A stretch of 64,000 nt of DNA from Nitratireductor basaltis (GTDB lineage Bacteria; Pseudomonadota; Alphaproteobacteria; Rhizobiales; Rhizobiaceae), in the NCBI RefSeq assembly GCF_000733725.1, contig NZ_JMQM01000002.1, forward strand, positions 434,001 through 498,000, read 5' to 3'. Positions 7,599 through 17,400 of the stretch are shown one piece after another (position 1 is the first letter of the stretch; every line of letters begins with the position of its first letter). The position numbers were made by a program, and so were the translations under genes. The notes beneath the pieces are model-generated. The model was not told where the DNA came from. It worked only from the letters and a program-made list of their open reading frames with translations, and searched no databases.

Positions 7599-10202
7599 AT
7601 GCGTATGAGTTCCGGTTCTTCCGCGACCTATGTCTATGACGAAGACAGCTATGGATTTAACGCCTTCCTGCTGCGACAGGCAGCGCGGCTGTCCGGGCTG
7701 CTGATCCTCGCATTTTCCGCATTCGCCCTGGCCAGCCTTGCCACCTGGAATGTCGCGGATCCAAGCTTCAGCTATGCGACCGACAATCCCGTCACCAATG
7801 CGATGGGCTATCCGGGAGCCGTGTTCTCCGACATTGCCATGCAGTTCTACGGGCTGGCCTCGGTGGCGGGGCTGGTTCCTGCAGTGTTTTTCGGTGCGCT
7901 TCTTGCGACCGCACAGGGCGTGGAACGTCCGGCTCGCCGTGTTGGAGCGTGGTTTCTGGGCTCAATCCTGGCTGCAGGCGTTGCAGGATGCGTCGCCCCG
8001 CCCGCCTCCTGGCCGCTGCCGACCGGCCTTGGTGGTGTGTTTGGAGACATGGTTCTTGCCGTACCGAAGGTGTTTATCGGCCAGTATCCAACCGGCTTTC
8101 TCGGTTTCATCATTGGTGCGTTGCTGATCGGACCGGCTGCCTGGCTCGTTCTCTACGCGTCGAGCATCCTGGGTCGTTCTCCTCGCGTTGCAGCGCCCGT
8201 GGCGGAAGCCGAGGAAGAGATCATCTATGATGCCGATTTCGTCGAGGATACCGGCAGTGGCTCGATTGCCCTTGGCTGGCTCACCCATTGGTGGCTGACG
8301 GCTTGCGCATTCGTGCGTCGGCGCCTGGCGGTCCGCGGGCCTGATCTCCCGGAAGAATATGATGTTCCGGTCATTGCTCCAAGCGGGCAGGGACCCACCA
8401 TCGATGATGGTGTGAAGATCGAGCCGGACTTTGACGATGATGTCTTCGGCGCGCATCCCGAGCGCGTCGGCCCTGCACATGTCCAAGCGCCCGAGACGGG
8501 ACATGACGAGGATGATGATTACCCCTGGGAGGAGCCGAGCCAGCGCGCAGCGCCTGCTGCTCAACCGCGTCCCGCTGGCGCACAAACGTCCCAAACCTCA
8601 CGCGTGGACAATCCCACGCCGCGTCCGCAGCCGGGCACGCGTGTGCGCCGTGAAGCACAGCCTTCGCTTCTTGGTGATGATGGCTTCGAGCTCCCCGCGC
8701 TGCATCTGCTGGCTGAACCGAAAGCCACGGCGAAAGATCCCTCTCTTTCCAGGGAGGCACTGGAGCAGAACGCGCGCCTTCTGGAAGGCGTGTTGGAGGA
8801 CTTCGGCGTCAAGGGCGAGATCATTCATGTCCGCCCGGGTCCCGTGGTCACGCTCTACGAGCTTGAGCCTGCACCAGGTATCAAATCCTCCCGCGTGATC
8901 GGCCTCGCTGATGACATCGCCCGTTCCATGAGCGCGATTGCCGCACGTGTTGCGGTGGTTCCCGGGCGCAACGCCATCGGCATCGAGCTTCCCAATTCCA
9001 CGCGTGAGACCGTGTATCTGCGCGAGCTTCTTTCCAGCCGAGACTTCGAATCGGCCAAGGCCAAGCTGGCGCTCTCGCTGGGGAAGACCATCAATGGCGA
9101 AGGCGTGATCGCGGACCTCGCCAAGATGCCTCACCTGCTCGTTGCCGGTACGACCGGCTCGGGTAAGTCGGTTGCGATCAACACGATGATCCTGTCGCTG
9201 CTCTACCGCATGACGCCGGAGCAGTGCCGCCTGATCATGATCGACCCGAAGATGCTCGAGCTTTCGGTTTACGACGGCATTCCGCATCTCCTGACGCCGG
9301 TCGTAACCGATCCGAAGAAGGCGGTTGTGGCGCTGAAATGGACCGTGCGGGAGATGGAAGACCGCTACCGCAAGATGTCCAAGGTCGGCGTGCGTAATAT
9401 CGAGGGCTTCAACCAGCGCGTTACGGCCGCCAAGAAGAAGGGCGAGACCATCCAGCGCACCGTCCAGACCGGCTTTGACCGTGAAACGGGCGAAGCCATT
9501 TACGAGACGGAAGAGCTGGATCTGGAGCCGATGCCGTTCATCGTCGTCATTATCGACGAGATGGCCGACCTGATGATGGTTGCGGGCAAGGATATCGAAG
9601 GCGCGGTGCAGCGTCTGGCACAGATGGCGCGTGCCGCGGGCATTCACGTCATCATGGCCACCCAGCGCCCGTCCGTCGACGTCATCACCGGCACCATCAA
9701 GGCCAACTTTCCGACGCGTATCTCCTTCCAGGTGACGTCGAAGATCGACAGCCGCACGATCCTCGGCGAACAGGGTGCAGAGCAGCTTCTGGGCATGGGT
9801 GACATGCTCTACATGGCCGGTGGCGGGCGCACCCAGCGTGTCCACGGGTCCTTCGTGTCCGACGGCGAAGTGGAGGAGGTGGTCGCGCATCTCAAGCGCC
9901 AGGGCGCACCGGCCTATCTCGAGGCCGTCACTGAAGATGATGGCAGCGACGAGGGTGACAGCTCCGGGGGCGGAGGCTCGGTCGGCAATCTCGGCAATTC
10001 CGACGACCCGTATGATCAGGCGGTTGCCGTGGTGCTGCGTGATGGCAAGGCTTCGACCAGCTATATCCAGCGTCGTCTTGGTATCGGCTACAATCGTGCA
10101 GCCTCCATCATCGAGCGCATGGAGCAGGAAGGCATTGTCGGTCCCGCAAACCATGCCGGCAAGCGCGAGATACTGGTGCCGACGGAGCAGGATGAGGTCT
10201 AG
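7599..10202 (+). CDS. ftsK: DNA translocase FtsK
   Basis: An 867-residue septal DNA pump. N-terminal part holds four hydrophobic segments (about residues 25-190) that anchor it at the division septum; a proline/charged linker follows (about 230-390); then the RecA-like motor with Walker A GTTGSGKS near residue 517, Walker [13 protein letters not shown] and the [12 protein letters not shown] motif; and a C-terminal gamma winged-helix ([11 protein letters not shown]...[21 protein letters not shown]) that reads KOPS sites and activates XerD at dif. The first possible start is TTG at 7587, with ATG at 7599 and 7605; 7599 is chosen for its GGACGGG, but the choice is uncertain by a few residues. 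A CtrA box lies upstream. Confidence 0.94.
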   Translation: MRMSSGSSATYVYDEDSYGFNAFLLRQAARLSGLLILAFSAFALASLATWNVADPSFSYATDNPVTNAMGYPGAVFSDIAMQFYGLASVAGLVPAVFFGALLATAQGVERPARRVGAWFLGSILAAGVAGCVAPPASWPLPTGLGGVFGDMVLAVPKVFIGQYPTGFLGFIIGALLIGPAAWLVLYASSILGRSPRVAAPVAEAEEEIIYDADFVEDTGSGSIALGWLTHWWLTACAFVRRRLAVRGPDLPEEYDVPVIAPSGQGPTIDDGVKIEPDFDDDVFGAHPERVGPAHVQAPETGHDEDDDYPWEEPSQRAAPAAQPRPAGAQTSQTSRVDNPTPRPQPGTRVRREAQPSLLGDDGFELPALHLLAEPKATAKDPSLSREALEQNARLLEGVLEDFGVKGEIIHVRPGPVVTLYELEPAPGIKSSRVIGLADDIARSMSAIAARVAVVPGRNAIGIELPNSTRETVYLRELLSSRDFESAKAKLALSLGKTINGEGVIADLAKMPHLLVAGTTGSGKSVAINTMILSLLYRMTPEQCRLIMIDPKMLELSVYDGIPHLLTPVVTDPKKAVVALKWTVREMEDRYRKMSKVGVRNIEGFNQRVTAAKKKGETIQRTVQTGFDRETGEAIYETEELDLEPMPFIVVIIDEMADLMMVAGKDIEGAVQRLAQMARAAGIHVIMATQRPSVDVITGTIKANFPTRISFQVTSKIDSRTILGEQGAEQLLGMGDMLYMAGGGRTQRVHGSFVSDGEVEEVVAHLKRQGAPAYLEAVTEDDGSDEGDSSGGGGSVGNLGNSDDPYDQAVAVVLRDGKASTSYIQRRLGIGYNRAASIIERMEQEGIVGPANHAGKREILVPTEQDEV

Positions 10203-10320
10203 TCGGGCCCTGGCTCCATCGGGAACTTGAAGATGTTGCAGCCGTTCTCCTGAGGGAAGCCAAATTTCAGCCCAGTTGCGTTTGTATTCGCAACTATCAG
10301 ATTCAGCATCCGGAGCGATC

Positions 10321-10971
10321 ATGAACAAGACATCGAAGCTCAGCCGCACGATCCGCGCTTTTGCAGCTGCAATGGGGCTGGTGATGTTGGGAGCCGTGGC
10401 TGCGCCCGTCGCAGGACACGCGCAGGGCAATGCCTCTTCCGCGCAGGCTATCGCAAACCACTTCTCCAGCGTGCGTACCATGACCGGCGAATTCGTGCAG
10501 TTCGGTCCGAGCGGCGAGCAGACAGGTGGCAAGTTCTATATCGAGCGACCCGGCAAGGTGCGCTTCGACTATGAAGCACCTTCAAATGTGCAAGTGATCT
10601 CGGACGGCACATCTCTGGTCGTGCAGAACCGCAAGCTGCAGACGGCGGACGTTTATCCGCTTGGCAAGACGCCGCTGAAGCTTCTTCTTGATCGCCAGAT
10701 CGATCTTTCCGGCAGCAAGGTGCAAAGCGTAAAGCAGGATGACGAATTGACGACGATCAAGCTCGCCGACAAGTCGGTCTTCGGCGATTCGACGATCACC
10801 ATGATGTTCGACAGCAAGTCGTATGAGCTGCGCCAGTGGACGATCACGGATGCGCAGGGCAAAGACACGACCGTGATGATCTTCAACGTGCAGAACGGCG
10901 TGGCATTCGACCCCAGCACTTTTGCCATCGATTATCGCAAGGTGAACCAGATGAACCGCAAGCGTAACTGA
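10321..10971 (+). CDS. LolA-like outer-membrane lipoprotein carrier
   Basis: A 216-residue periplasmic protein with a signal peptide (to about residue 35, GHAQG). The rest follows the LolA fold: HFSSVRTMTGEFVQFGPSGEQTGGKFYIERPGKVRFDYEAP is the characteristic N-terminal beta-sheet, and PLGKTPLKLLLD and a C-terminal DPSTFAIDYR match the family. LolA shuttles lipoproteins from LolCDE to the outer membrane. Start at 10321 has GGAG 7 nt upstream; the in-frame ATG-like start at 10276 would spoil the signal peptide. The position directly after ftsK is common for lolA in bacteria (ftsK-lolA order). Alphaproteobacterial members are divergent, so it is named by fold. Confidence 0.85.
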   Translation: MNKTSKLSRTIRAFAAAMGLVMLGAVAAPVAGHAQGNASSAQAIANHFSSVRTMTGEFVQFGPSGEQTGGKFYIERPGKVRFDYEAPSNVQVISDGTSLVVQNRKLQTADVYPLGKTPLKLLLDRQIDLSGSKVQSVKQDDELTTIKLADKSVFGDSTITMMFDSKSYELRQWTITDAQGKDTTVMIFNVQNGVAFDPSTFAIDYRKVNQMNRKRN

Positions 10972-11100
10972 CAGATCCGTCAGCAGTGCTTGTGGAAAGT
11001 CGAGCCCGTCCCGGCCTTCTGCCGCGGCGGGCTTGTCTTATGGAGCCGCAGCATCCATTTTCGCGCCTGACCAAGAATAGTCTTGAAAGTTGGGGTGCGG

Positions 11101-11907
11101 ATGCCGCTGCGAATTGCCACCTGGAACATCAACTCGGTGCGTCTGCGCCTGCCGCTGGTTCTGCGTTTCCTTGAGGAGCATCAGCCCGATGTGCTGTGCC
11201 TCCAGGAGACCAAGTGTCCCAATGACCAGTTCCCGACAGCCGCCTTCCGCAAGATCGGTTATGATCATGTCGCGATCCATGGCCAAAAGGGCTATCACGG
11301 CGTCGCCACCATTTCGCGTCGTCCCATGTCGGTTCTGGAAACACGAACCTTTTGCGGCATCGAGGATTGCAGGCATCTGGCGACATCTGTCGAGCTTGGC
11401 AGTCGCCGCATCCATCTGCACAATTTCTATGTACCCGCAGGCGGTGACGAGCCGGATCCGGAAGTCAATCCGAAATTCAGGCACAAGCTGGACTTCGTGC
11501 AGGAGATGCACGACATCCTGCCCGCCACCATCGCCGATACGGGAAGCATACTCGTGGGTGATCTGAACATCGCACCGCTTGAGGCCGATGTGTGGTCGCA
11601 CAAGCAGATGCTGAAGGTCGTCAGCCACACGCCGGTGGAAACGGAAGGGCTGGAGGCCATGCGCAAGGCGGGTGGCTGGGTCGACATCATGCGCCAGCAT
11701 GTTCCGCCGGAAGAGAAGCTGTTTACCTGGTGGAGCTATCGCTCAAAGGACTGGGAAGCGTCGAACCGCGGGCGCAGGCTGGACCATGTGTGGTCCTCCC
11801 CCGATCTTTCTCCGGTGCTCAAGGATATGGCCGTGCTCAAGGACGCCCGTGGCTGGGATCGCCCATCGGACCATGTGCCGGTGATCACGGATTTCGATAT
11901 CGGCTAG
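11101..11907 (+). CDS. xth: Exodeoxyribonuclease III (AP endonuclease)
   Basis: A 268-residue enzyme of the exonuclease III/APE1 family that incises abasic sites during base-excision repair. The metal and catalytic motifs appear in order: ATWNINSVR, LCLQETKC (Glu ligand), GDLNIAP (Asp/Asn), RRLDHVW and the terminal SDHVPV His. ATG at 11101 is preferred over TTG at 11083; GGGGTGCGG precedes it and family proteins begin within a few residues of ATWN. Its stop codon shares the tetranucleotide CTAG at 11904-11907 with the stop of the convergent cNMP-binding gene. Confidence 0.92.
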   Translation: MPLRIATWNINSVRLRLPLVLRFLEEHQPDVLCLQETKCPNDQFPTAAFRKIGYDHVAIHGQKGYHGVATISRRPMSVLETRTFCGIEDCRHLATSVELGSRRIHLHNFYVPAGGDEPDPEVNPKFRHKLDFVQEMHDILPATIADTGSILVGDLNIAPLEADVWSHKQMLKVVSHTPVETEGLEAMRKAGGWVDIMRQHVPPEEKLFTWWSYRSKDWEASNRGRRLDHVWSSPDLSPVLKDMAVLKDARGWDRPSDHVPVITDFDIG

Positions 11908-12359
11908 CGCTGCAGACGGTTGGCGACAGCCTCTATCTGGCGCAGCATGGCCTGAAGATTGGCCGAGATGCGCCGGTGCAGGATCGCTGCGGTATCGGGA
12001 AACTCTTCCAGTATGCGGCGGAACATGGAGCGGCTGAGGCGGAGCAGCCTGGTCTCGTGTTCGGCCACCGCCTCCATCAAGCGCTGGCTTTCCGCGATCA
12101 GCGCAAATTCGCCCAATATCGCGCCGTTGCGCTCTGTGGAGACGCGCTCGCGCTTGCCGTCTTGCTGCCGGTAAAGGCCGATTTCACCTGAAATGATGAC
12201 AAAGGCGCAGTCGGCCGGAGCGCCTTCGGCATAGAGCTTCTTGCCGGGAGCAAGTGTGATGGTTTCTGCGCCGAAGGCCATCAGACGCAACTGTTCGTGC
12301 GTGAAACCCTGAAAAAGTCTCACACCGGACAGTACGCGAATATCATCGTCCAGCGCCAT
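11904..12359 (-). CDS. Single-domain cyclic nucleotide-binding protein
   Basis: A 151-residue protein that is almost entirely one cNMP-binding (Crp-type effector) domain: LFQGFTHEQLRLMAFGAE, GKKLYAEGAPADCAFVIISGEIGLY and GAILGEFALIAE (the phosphate-binding-cassette region), with a short helical tail. There is no helix-turn-helix, so it should not bind DNA itself. It lies 56 bp downstream of the OmpR-type regulator on the same strand; as I recall, Brucella melitensis otpR sits next to a gene annotated as a cAMP-dependent-kinase regulatory subunit, which is the same arrangement. It may be a ligand sensor or partner in that pathway; which nucleotide it binds is unknown. Confidence 0.82.
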   Translation of the reverse strand: MALDDDIRVLSGVRLFQGFTHEQLRLMAFGAETITLAPGKKLYAEGAPADCAFVIISGEIGLYRQQDGKRERVSTERNGAILGEFALIAESQRLMEAVAEHETRLLRLSRSMFRRILEEFPDTAAILHRRISANLQAMLRQIEAVANRLQR

Positions 12360-12415
12360 TCACCCGTCCCCGCCCGTGCCTTGTTCAAGACGGATGATGC
12401 CCCCGCATCCGGTCT

Positions 12416-13099
12416 TCAAGGGACGAGCTTGTATCCGCCGCTTTCTGTCACAAGAATTTCCGCTTTGGAAGGATCGCGTTCGATCTTTTGCCGCAGGCGG
12501 TAGACATGTGTCTCCAGCGTGTGCGTCGTAACGCCGGAATTGTATCCCCAAACCTCCTCCAGCAACACATCACGCGTCACGACCTTCTGGTCGGCACGGT
12601 AGAGGAACTTGATGATGGCGGATTCCTTCTCGGTAAGCCTTATTTTCCCGCCACGTTCGTCGATGAGAAGTTTCTGGCTCGGCTTGAAGGTGTAGGGCCC
12701 GACGGTGAACTTGGCGTCCTCGCTCTGCTCGTGCTGGCGAAGCTGAGCGCGGATGCGGGCCAGCAGAACCGCAAAGCGGAAAGGTTTCGTCACATAGTCG
12801 TTGGCACCGGCTTCAAGGCCCAGAATGGTATCGGAGTCGGTGTCCTGTGCGGTCAGCATGATGATTGGTGCACGGAACCCGCCCTTGCGCAGGATCTTCA
12901 CCGCCTCGCGCCCGTCCATGTCCGGGAGACCCACATCCATGATGATGAGATCGACCATGCCATTGCGGGCAGTATTGATGCCCTTGGTGGCATTCGGCTC
13001 CTGGAGCAGGTCGAATTCTTCATAGAGTGCCAGTTGTTCCACAAGTGTGGCGCGCAGATCATCATCATCATCAACGATCAGAATGGTACGTGGCGTCAT
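12416..13099 (-). CDS. cenR: OmpR-family response regulator, CenR/OtpR-like
   Basis: A 227-residue response regulator: receiver domain (residues 1-120) with the acidic pocket VDDDDD, phospho-acceptor Asp in LIIMDVGLPDMDG and the conserved Lys in DYVTKPF, followed by a winged-helix DNA-binding domain (about 130-227, ending TLETHVYRLRQKIERDP...GGYKLVP). No histidine kinase is adjacent. The pairing with a downstream cNMP-binding gene resembles Brucella otpR, whose Caulobacter relative CenR controls cell-envelope integrity; the symbol rests on this synteny and general similarity, so it is tentative. An L,D-transpeptidase gene is transcribed divergently 149 bp away, which fits an envelope role. 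Confidence 0.8.
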   Translation of the reverse strand: MTPRTILIVDDDDDLRATLVEQLALYEEFDLLQEPNATKGINTARNGMVDLIIMDVGLPDMDGREAVKILRKGGFRAPIIMLTAQDTDSDTILGLEAGANDYVTKPFRFAVLLARIRAQLRQHEQSEDAKFTVGPYTFKPSQKLLIDERGGKIRLTEKESAIIKFLYRADQKVVTRDVLLEEVWGYNSGVTTHTLETHVYRLRQKIERDPSKAEILVTESGGYKLVP

Positions 13100-13248
13100 A
13101 TTGCTTCCCGTCTGTGCTCAAAGCTGATGTTGACCCTGCCCGCCAAATCGGAAACCTAGCCCTAACGGTCAGGTTGCTGAGGGGCGGTACTGCCAAACTT
13201 TGCTTCCACCAAAGGATTATATGCGAGAAACAAAGGTTTGACAGGGGC

Positions 13249-13782
13249 ATGCTTCAATCCACACCCATACGGGTTCACGCCCAGCCGGGCCAGCCCTCCC
13301 GCGGAATACTCAATTACAATGGCATGACATTTTCGTGTGCGCTGGGGCGCGGCGGCATCAGCGCATTCAAGCGCGAAGGCGATGGCGCCACACCTCTCGC
13401 GCGCATGAAGGTGGTGGAAATTTTCTGGCGGGGCGACAAGACAACGCTTCCGGTGGCGCGGGCTGGACTGCCGATGCAGCGCATCCGCAGCGACATGGGC
13501 TGGTGCGATGCGCCCGGGGACGCCAACTATAATCGCCTGGTGCGTTTGCCGTTCAAGGCGAGCCACGAGACGATGAAGCGCGATGATCGGCTTTACAACG
13601 TCGTTGTCGTGCTGGATTGGAATTTGCGTCCGCGGACGCGCGGGCGCGGCAGTGCCATCTTTCTTCATATCGCGCGAGAGGGAATGAAGCCGACCGAGGG
13701 GTGTATTGCGGTTGAACCCCTCGTGATGCGCAGGCTTTTGCCTTTGCTGCACCCAGGCCGCAGCTTCGAGGTGGTGCGCTGA
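13249..13782 (+). CDS. L,D-transpeptidase (YkuD) family protein
   Basis: A 177-residue protein with a YkuD catalytic domain. The signature is HIAREGMKPTEGCIAV: His, then Thr/Ser-x-Gly-Cys, the nucleophilic cysteine; the usual Arg after GCI is replaced by Ala/Val, a variation common in short alphaproteobacterial members. Such enzymes make 3-3 peptidoglycan cross-links or tether proteins to peptidoglycan. No signal peptide is evident from the start at 13249, which has AGGGG just upstream; longer in-frame starts back to 13027 would run through the cenR promoter and coding sequence. Export therefore remains unexplained. It is divergent from the CenR-like regulator. Confidence 0.78.
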   Translation: MLQSTPIRVHAQPGQPSRGILNYNGMTFSCALGRGGISAFKREGDGATPLARMKVVEIFWRGDKTTLPVARAGLPMQRIRSDMGWCDAPGDANYNRLVRLPFKASHETMKRDDRLYNVVVVLDWNLRPRTRGRGSAIFLHIAREGMKPTEGCIAVEPLVMRRLLPLLHPGRSFEVVR

Positions 13783-13784
13783 AG

Positions 13785-14351
13785 TCAGCGCGCCATCGCG
13801 TGATATTCCTCGTTCGGTCGCATGTCGACGGCGGCTGCCATGCGGTTGGACATGTTGAAGAAGGATGCGACCGCTGCAATGTCCCATATGTCGCGATCGG
13901 TGAAGCCGGCATCACGCAGTGCCTGACGGTCGGGTTCCTCGATGCGGTCGGGCGTTTCGGTCAGCTTCACCGCGAAATCCAGCATGGCTTTCTGCTTCGG
14001 TTCAAGATCGGCTGCACGATAATTCATGACCAGCATCTCCCCCAATGCAGGATCGCCCGAGAGCTGTCGTACGGCTGCGCCATGGGCGGTGAGGCAGTAA
14101 TAGCAGTGGTTTACGCTGGATACGGCGACCGCGATCATTTCGCGTTCCAGCTTTGACAGCGACGAATCGGCCAGCATCAGATCGTTATACATCTGCGCGA
14201 AGGCCGTCAGCTTCGCATCATTGAACGCGTAGGCCGTCAGCACATTGGGCACCATGCCGAGCTTCTCCCGGCACTTTTGGAAGTAGGCCTCGTTTTCAGG
14301 CGAGAGTGGCGTTTCTGCCTCGATGTCCATAGCGGTCACGTCTTTTGTCAT
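13785..14351 (-). CDS. AhpD-like peroxidase-related protein (carboxymuconolactone decarboxylase fold)
   Basis: A 188-residue all-helical protein of the uncharacterised peroxidase-related branch of the CMD/AhpD family. The redox CxxC is visible as NHCYYCLTAHG, preceded by the family helix LEREMIAVAVSSVN. Relatives reduce peroxides with a dedicated thiol system, but the physiological substrate is unknown. ATG at 14351 is preferred over 14381: AGGTGA lies about 9 nt before it. The stop is 2 bp from the stop of the convergent L,D-transpeptidase. It is divergent from the glutamate dehydrogenase gene. Confidence 0.85.
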   Translation of the reverse strand: MTKDVTAMDIEAETPLSPENEAYFQKCREKLGMVPNVLTAYAFNDAKLTAFAQMYNDLMLADSSLSKLEREMIAVAVSSVNHCYYCLTAHGAAVRQLSGDPALGEMLVMNYRAADLEPKQKAMLDFAVKLTETPDRIEEPDRQALRDAGFTDRDIWDIAAVASFFNMSNRMAAAVDMRPNEEYHAMAR

Positions 14352-14477
14352 GATTAATTCACCTTTCCGGAGGAAGACCACATTTGTTCATCAGGTTCGC
14401 CGAGAGACATTGCCTCGTCAAACCATCCATATAAGGCTACGGTCAAAATCCATTGCGCTACGGAGGGATAGTCCCGA

Positions 14478-17400
14478 ATGAGCACCAAGGCATCCAAGGC
14501 AAAATCCGCCAAATCGGTATCGGGAATCAGTGAAGAGCGGCTTCGCGAGGCGATGGTGGCGCGTGCGCCGACCGAAGATCTGGCTGCTTATGATCGGGGT
14601 GACATCGACCATGCGGTGCGGCTGGCGGCTGAGTGTCTTGGCGCTCACAAGGCCGGCGACAGCATCGTGGAGATAGAGCCCGTTTCCGATATTCGCCACG
14701 AGGGGCGGGCGATCTCGACCATCACGGTCGTGAACGACAACATGCCGTTCCTGTTTGATTCGGTGCTTGGGGAAATTGCGGATTCGGGCGGTGAACCAAT
14801 TCTCGTTCTGCATCCCGTGCTTCTCGTGCGCCATGACGCGCACGGTGTGAGTGAGGTCCTGGGGGATGCGTCGATCAAGGCCGTGGCTGATGCGGAGAAG
14901 GTCAGCCTCATCCATGTTCACCTGCCTCGCCTTTCCGACGAAGATTGCAAGGCGCTCAAGGATCGGCTTTGTCACATACTTTCCCAGGTCCGCGCTGCCG
15001 TAACCGACTGGAAGCCGATGCTGGCGCGGCTCGATCAGGAGCTGACGCGGCTGCGCTACGCGCCGGTGCCGATCGAGCAGGACCAGCTTTCGGAAGCCAT
15101 CGAGTTTCTCGAGTGGTTGAGGAACGACAATTTCACCTTCCTGGGAATGCGCGAGTTCCGCTACACCGGAAACGAGGAAGAGGGAACGCTGGAGCGCTCC
15201 GATAAAAAGGGCCTGGGCATTCTTTCCGATCCCAAGGTGCTCGTCCTGCGCCGGGGTACGGAAGCCGTTTCGACCACGCCGGAGATCCGCGCCTTCCTGC
15301 ATGGGCCGGAGCCCATCATTGTCACGAAAGCCAATGCGCGCTCCGTCGTGCACCGGCGCATCTATCTCGATTATGTGGGCGTGAAGACCTTCGATGAGGA
15401 AGGAAAACTGACGGGCGAACTTCGCATCGTGGGATTGTTCACCTCCACCGCCTATACAAGCTCGGTCATGAAAATCCCCTATCTGCGTTCCAAGGCGCAG
15501 GCGGTGGTGCAGAAATCCGGCTTCGCTCCCACCGACCATTCCGGCAAGGCGCTGATGAATGTGCTGGAATCCTATCCGCGTGACGAGTTGTTCCAGATCC
15601 CTGTTCAACGCCTCCGCAAACATGCCGAGGCCATTCTCGCGCTGGGTGAGCGACCGCGCGTTCGTGCACTCTATCGGGTCGATCAGTTCGACCGTTTCGT
15701 GTCCGTCATCGTTTTCGTGCCGCGGGACCGCTACGATTCACGCGTGCGCGCCGAAATCGGCGAGTACCTGAAGACAGTCTTCGAGGGACGCGTCTCAGCA
15801 TATTATCCGGCCTTCCCGGAAGGCACGCTGGCACGCGTCCATTTCATCATCGGGCGTTCCGGCGGCAAGACGCCGCGCATCGATGCTGAAACGCTGGAAT
15901 CGGGCATCCGCAAGATCGTGCGTACCTGGGATGACAGCCTGCGTTCGGCTGTCGAGGACACGGCTGCAGAGCCCGAGATCGCTTCCATCGCATCGGGCTT
16001 TCCGGACGATTACCGAAACAGTTTTTCCGCAGAGACCGCACTGGTCGACGCAAGGCGCATTGCCGCGCTATCGGCAGAAAACGAAATCGAGATCGATTTC
16101 CATCGCCATGAGGACCAGAGCGAAAACCAGGCGGCCCTTCGCATCTATCACTATGGCAAGCCTGTTGCGCTCAGCCGTCGCGTCCCGCTTCTGGAGAATA
16201 TGGGCTTCCGCGTCATCTCCGAGCGCACCTTCGAGATGGGTGAACGCGATGGCCAGACCGTGTTCCTTCACGACATGGAGCTTGAGAATGCCTTCGCCGG
16301 CTCCATAGACCTGGAAGATGACGGCACTCTCTTCGAGAACCTCTTCCTGTCTGTCTGGCGGGGGCGGCATGACAACGATCCGCTGAACGCACTGGGGCAG
16401 ACCGCGCGTCTGCGCGCCGAGGAGATCGCGGTGCTGCGCGCCTATAGCAGGTATCTGCACCAGGCGAGCATTCCGCAAAGCCAGGACTTCATCGCGGCAA
16501 CGCTGAACCGTTATCCGGAGGTCTCCGCCCGTCTCTTCAAGCTGTTTGTTTCACGCTTCGACCCACAAGGGGTGAAGGAGGATCAGGCAGCACGATTGGA
16601 AGAGGAGATCGAAGATCTTCTGCAGGACGTGCCGAGCCTTGACGACGATACGATCCTGCGACGCATGGTCAACCTCATCCAGTCGACGCTGCGCACCAAC
16701 TGGTTCGCGCTGAAAGACATGCCGGAAAACCGCTCGCTGGCGCTGAAATTCGATTCCCACAAGGTTGAAGGTCTGCCCCAGCCGCGTCCTTGGCGCGAGA
16801 TCTTCGTCTACGGGCCGGAAGTGGAGGGCGTGCATCTTCGCTTCGGGCCGGTTGCCCGCGGCGGCTTGCGCTGGTCGGACCGTGCGCAGGATTACCGCAC
16901 CGAGGTGCTGGGGCTGGTGAAGGCCCAGCAGGTGAAGAACGGCGTCATCGTGCCGGTAGGCGCAAAGGGTGGGTTCTATCCGCGCCAATTGCCTGAAGGT
17001 GGTGATCGCCAGGCCGTGTTCGAGGCCGGTCGCGCAGCCTATGTCAATTTCGTTTCCAGCCTTCTGTCGCTCACCGACAATCTGGATGGCGACGATGTCG
17101 TACCGCCACGCAATGTGGTGCGTCACGATGAGAACGATCCCTATTTCGTTGTTGCCGCCGACAAGGGTACGGCGACCTTCTCGGATACGGCGAATGGCAT
17201 CAGCCAGGACCACGGCTTCTGGCTTGACGACGCTTTTGCTTCGGGTGGCTCTGCCGGTTACGATCACAAGAAGATGGGCATTACAGCGCGCGGCGCGTGG
17301 GAGGCGGTGAAGCGGCATTTCCGCGAGATGAACCGCGACATCCAGAAGGAGCCTTTCACCGCGGCAGGTGTCGGCGACATGTCGGGCGATGTGTTCGGCA

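Noticed and set aside
8598-10532. 644-codon open frame on the minus strand inside ftsK
   Set aside because: Antisense shadow of a high-GC gene with typical Arg/His/Asp bias and no domain.
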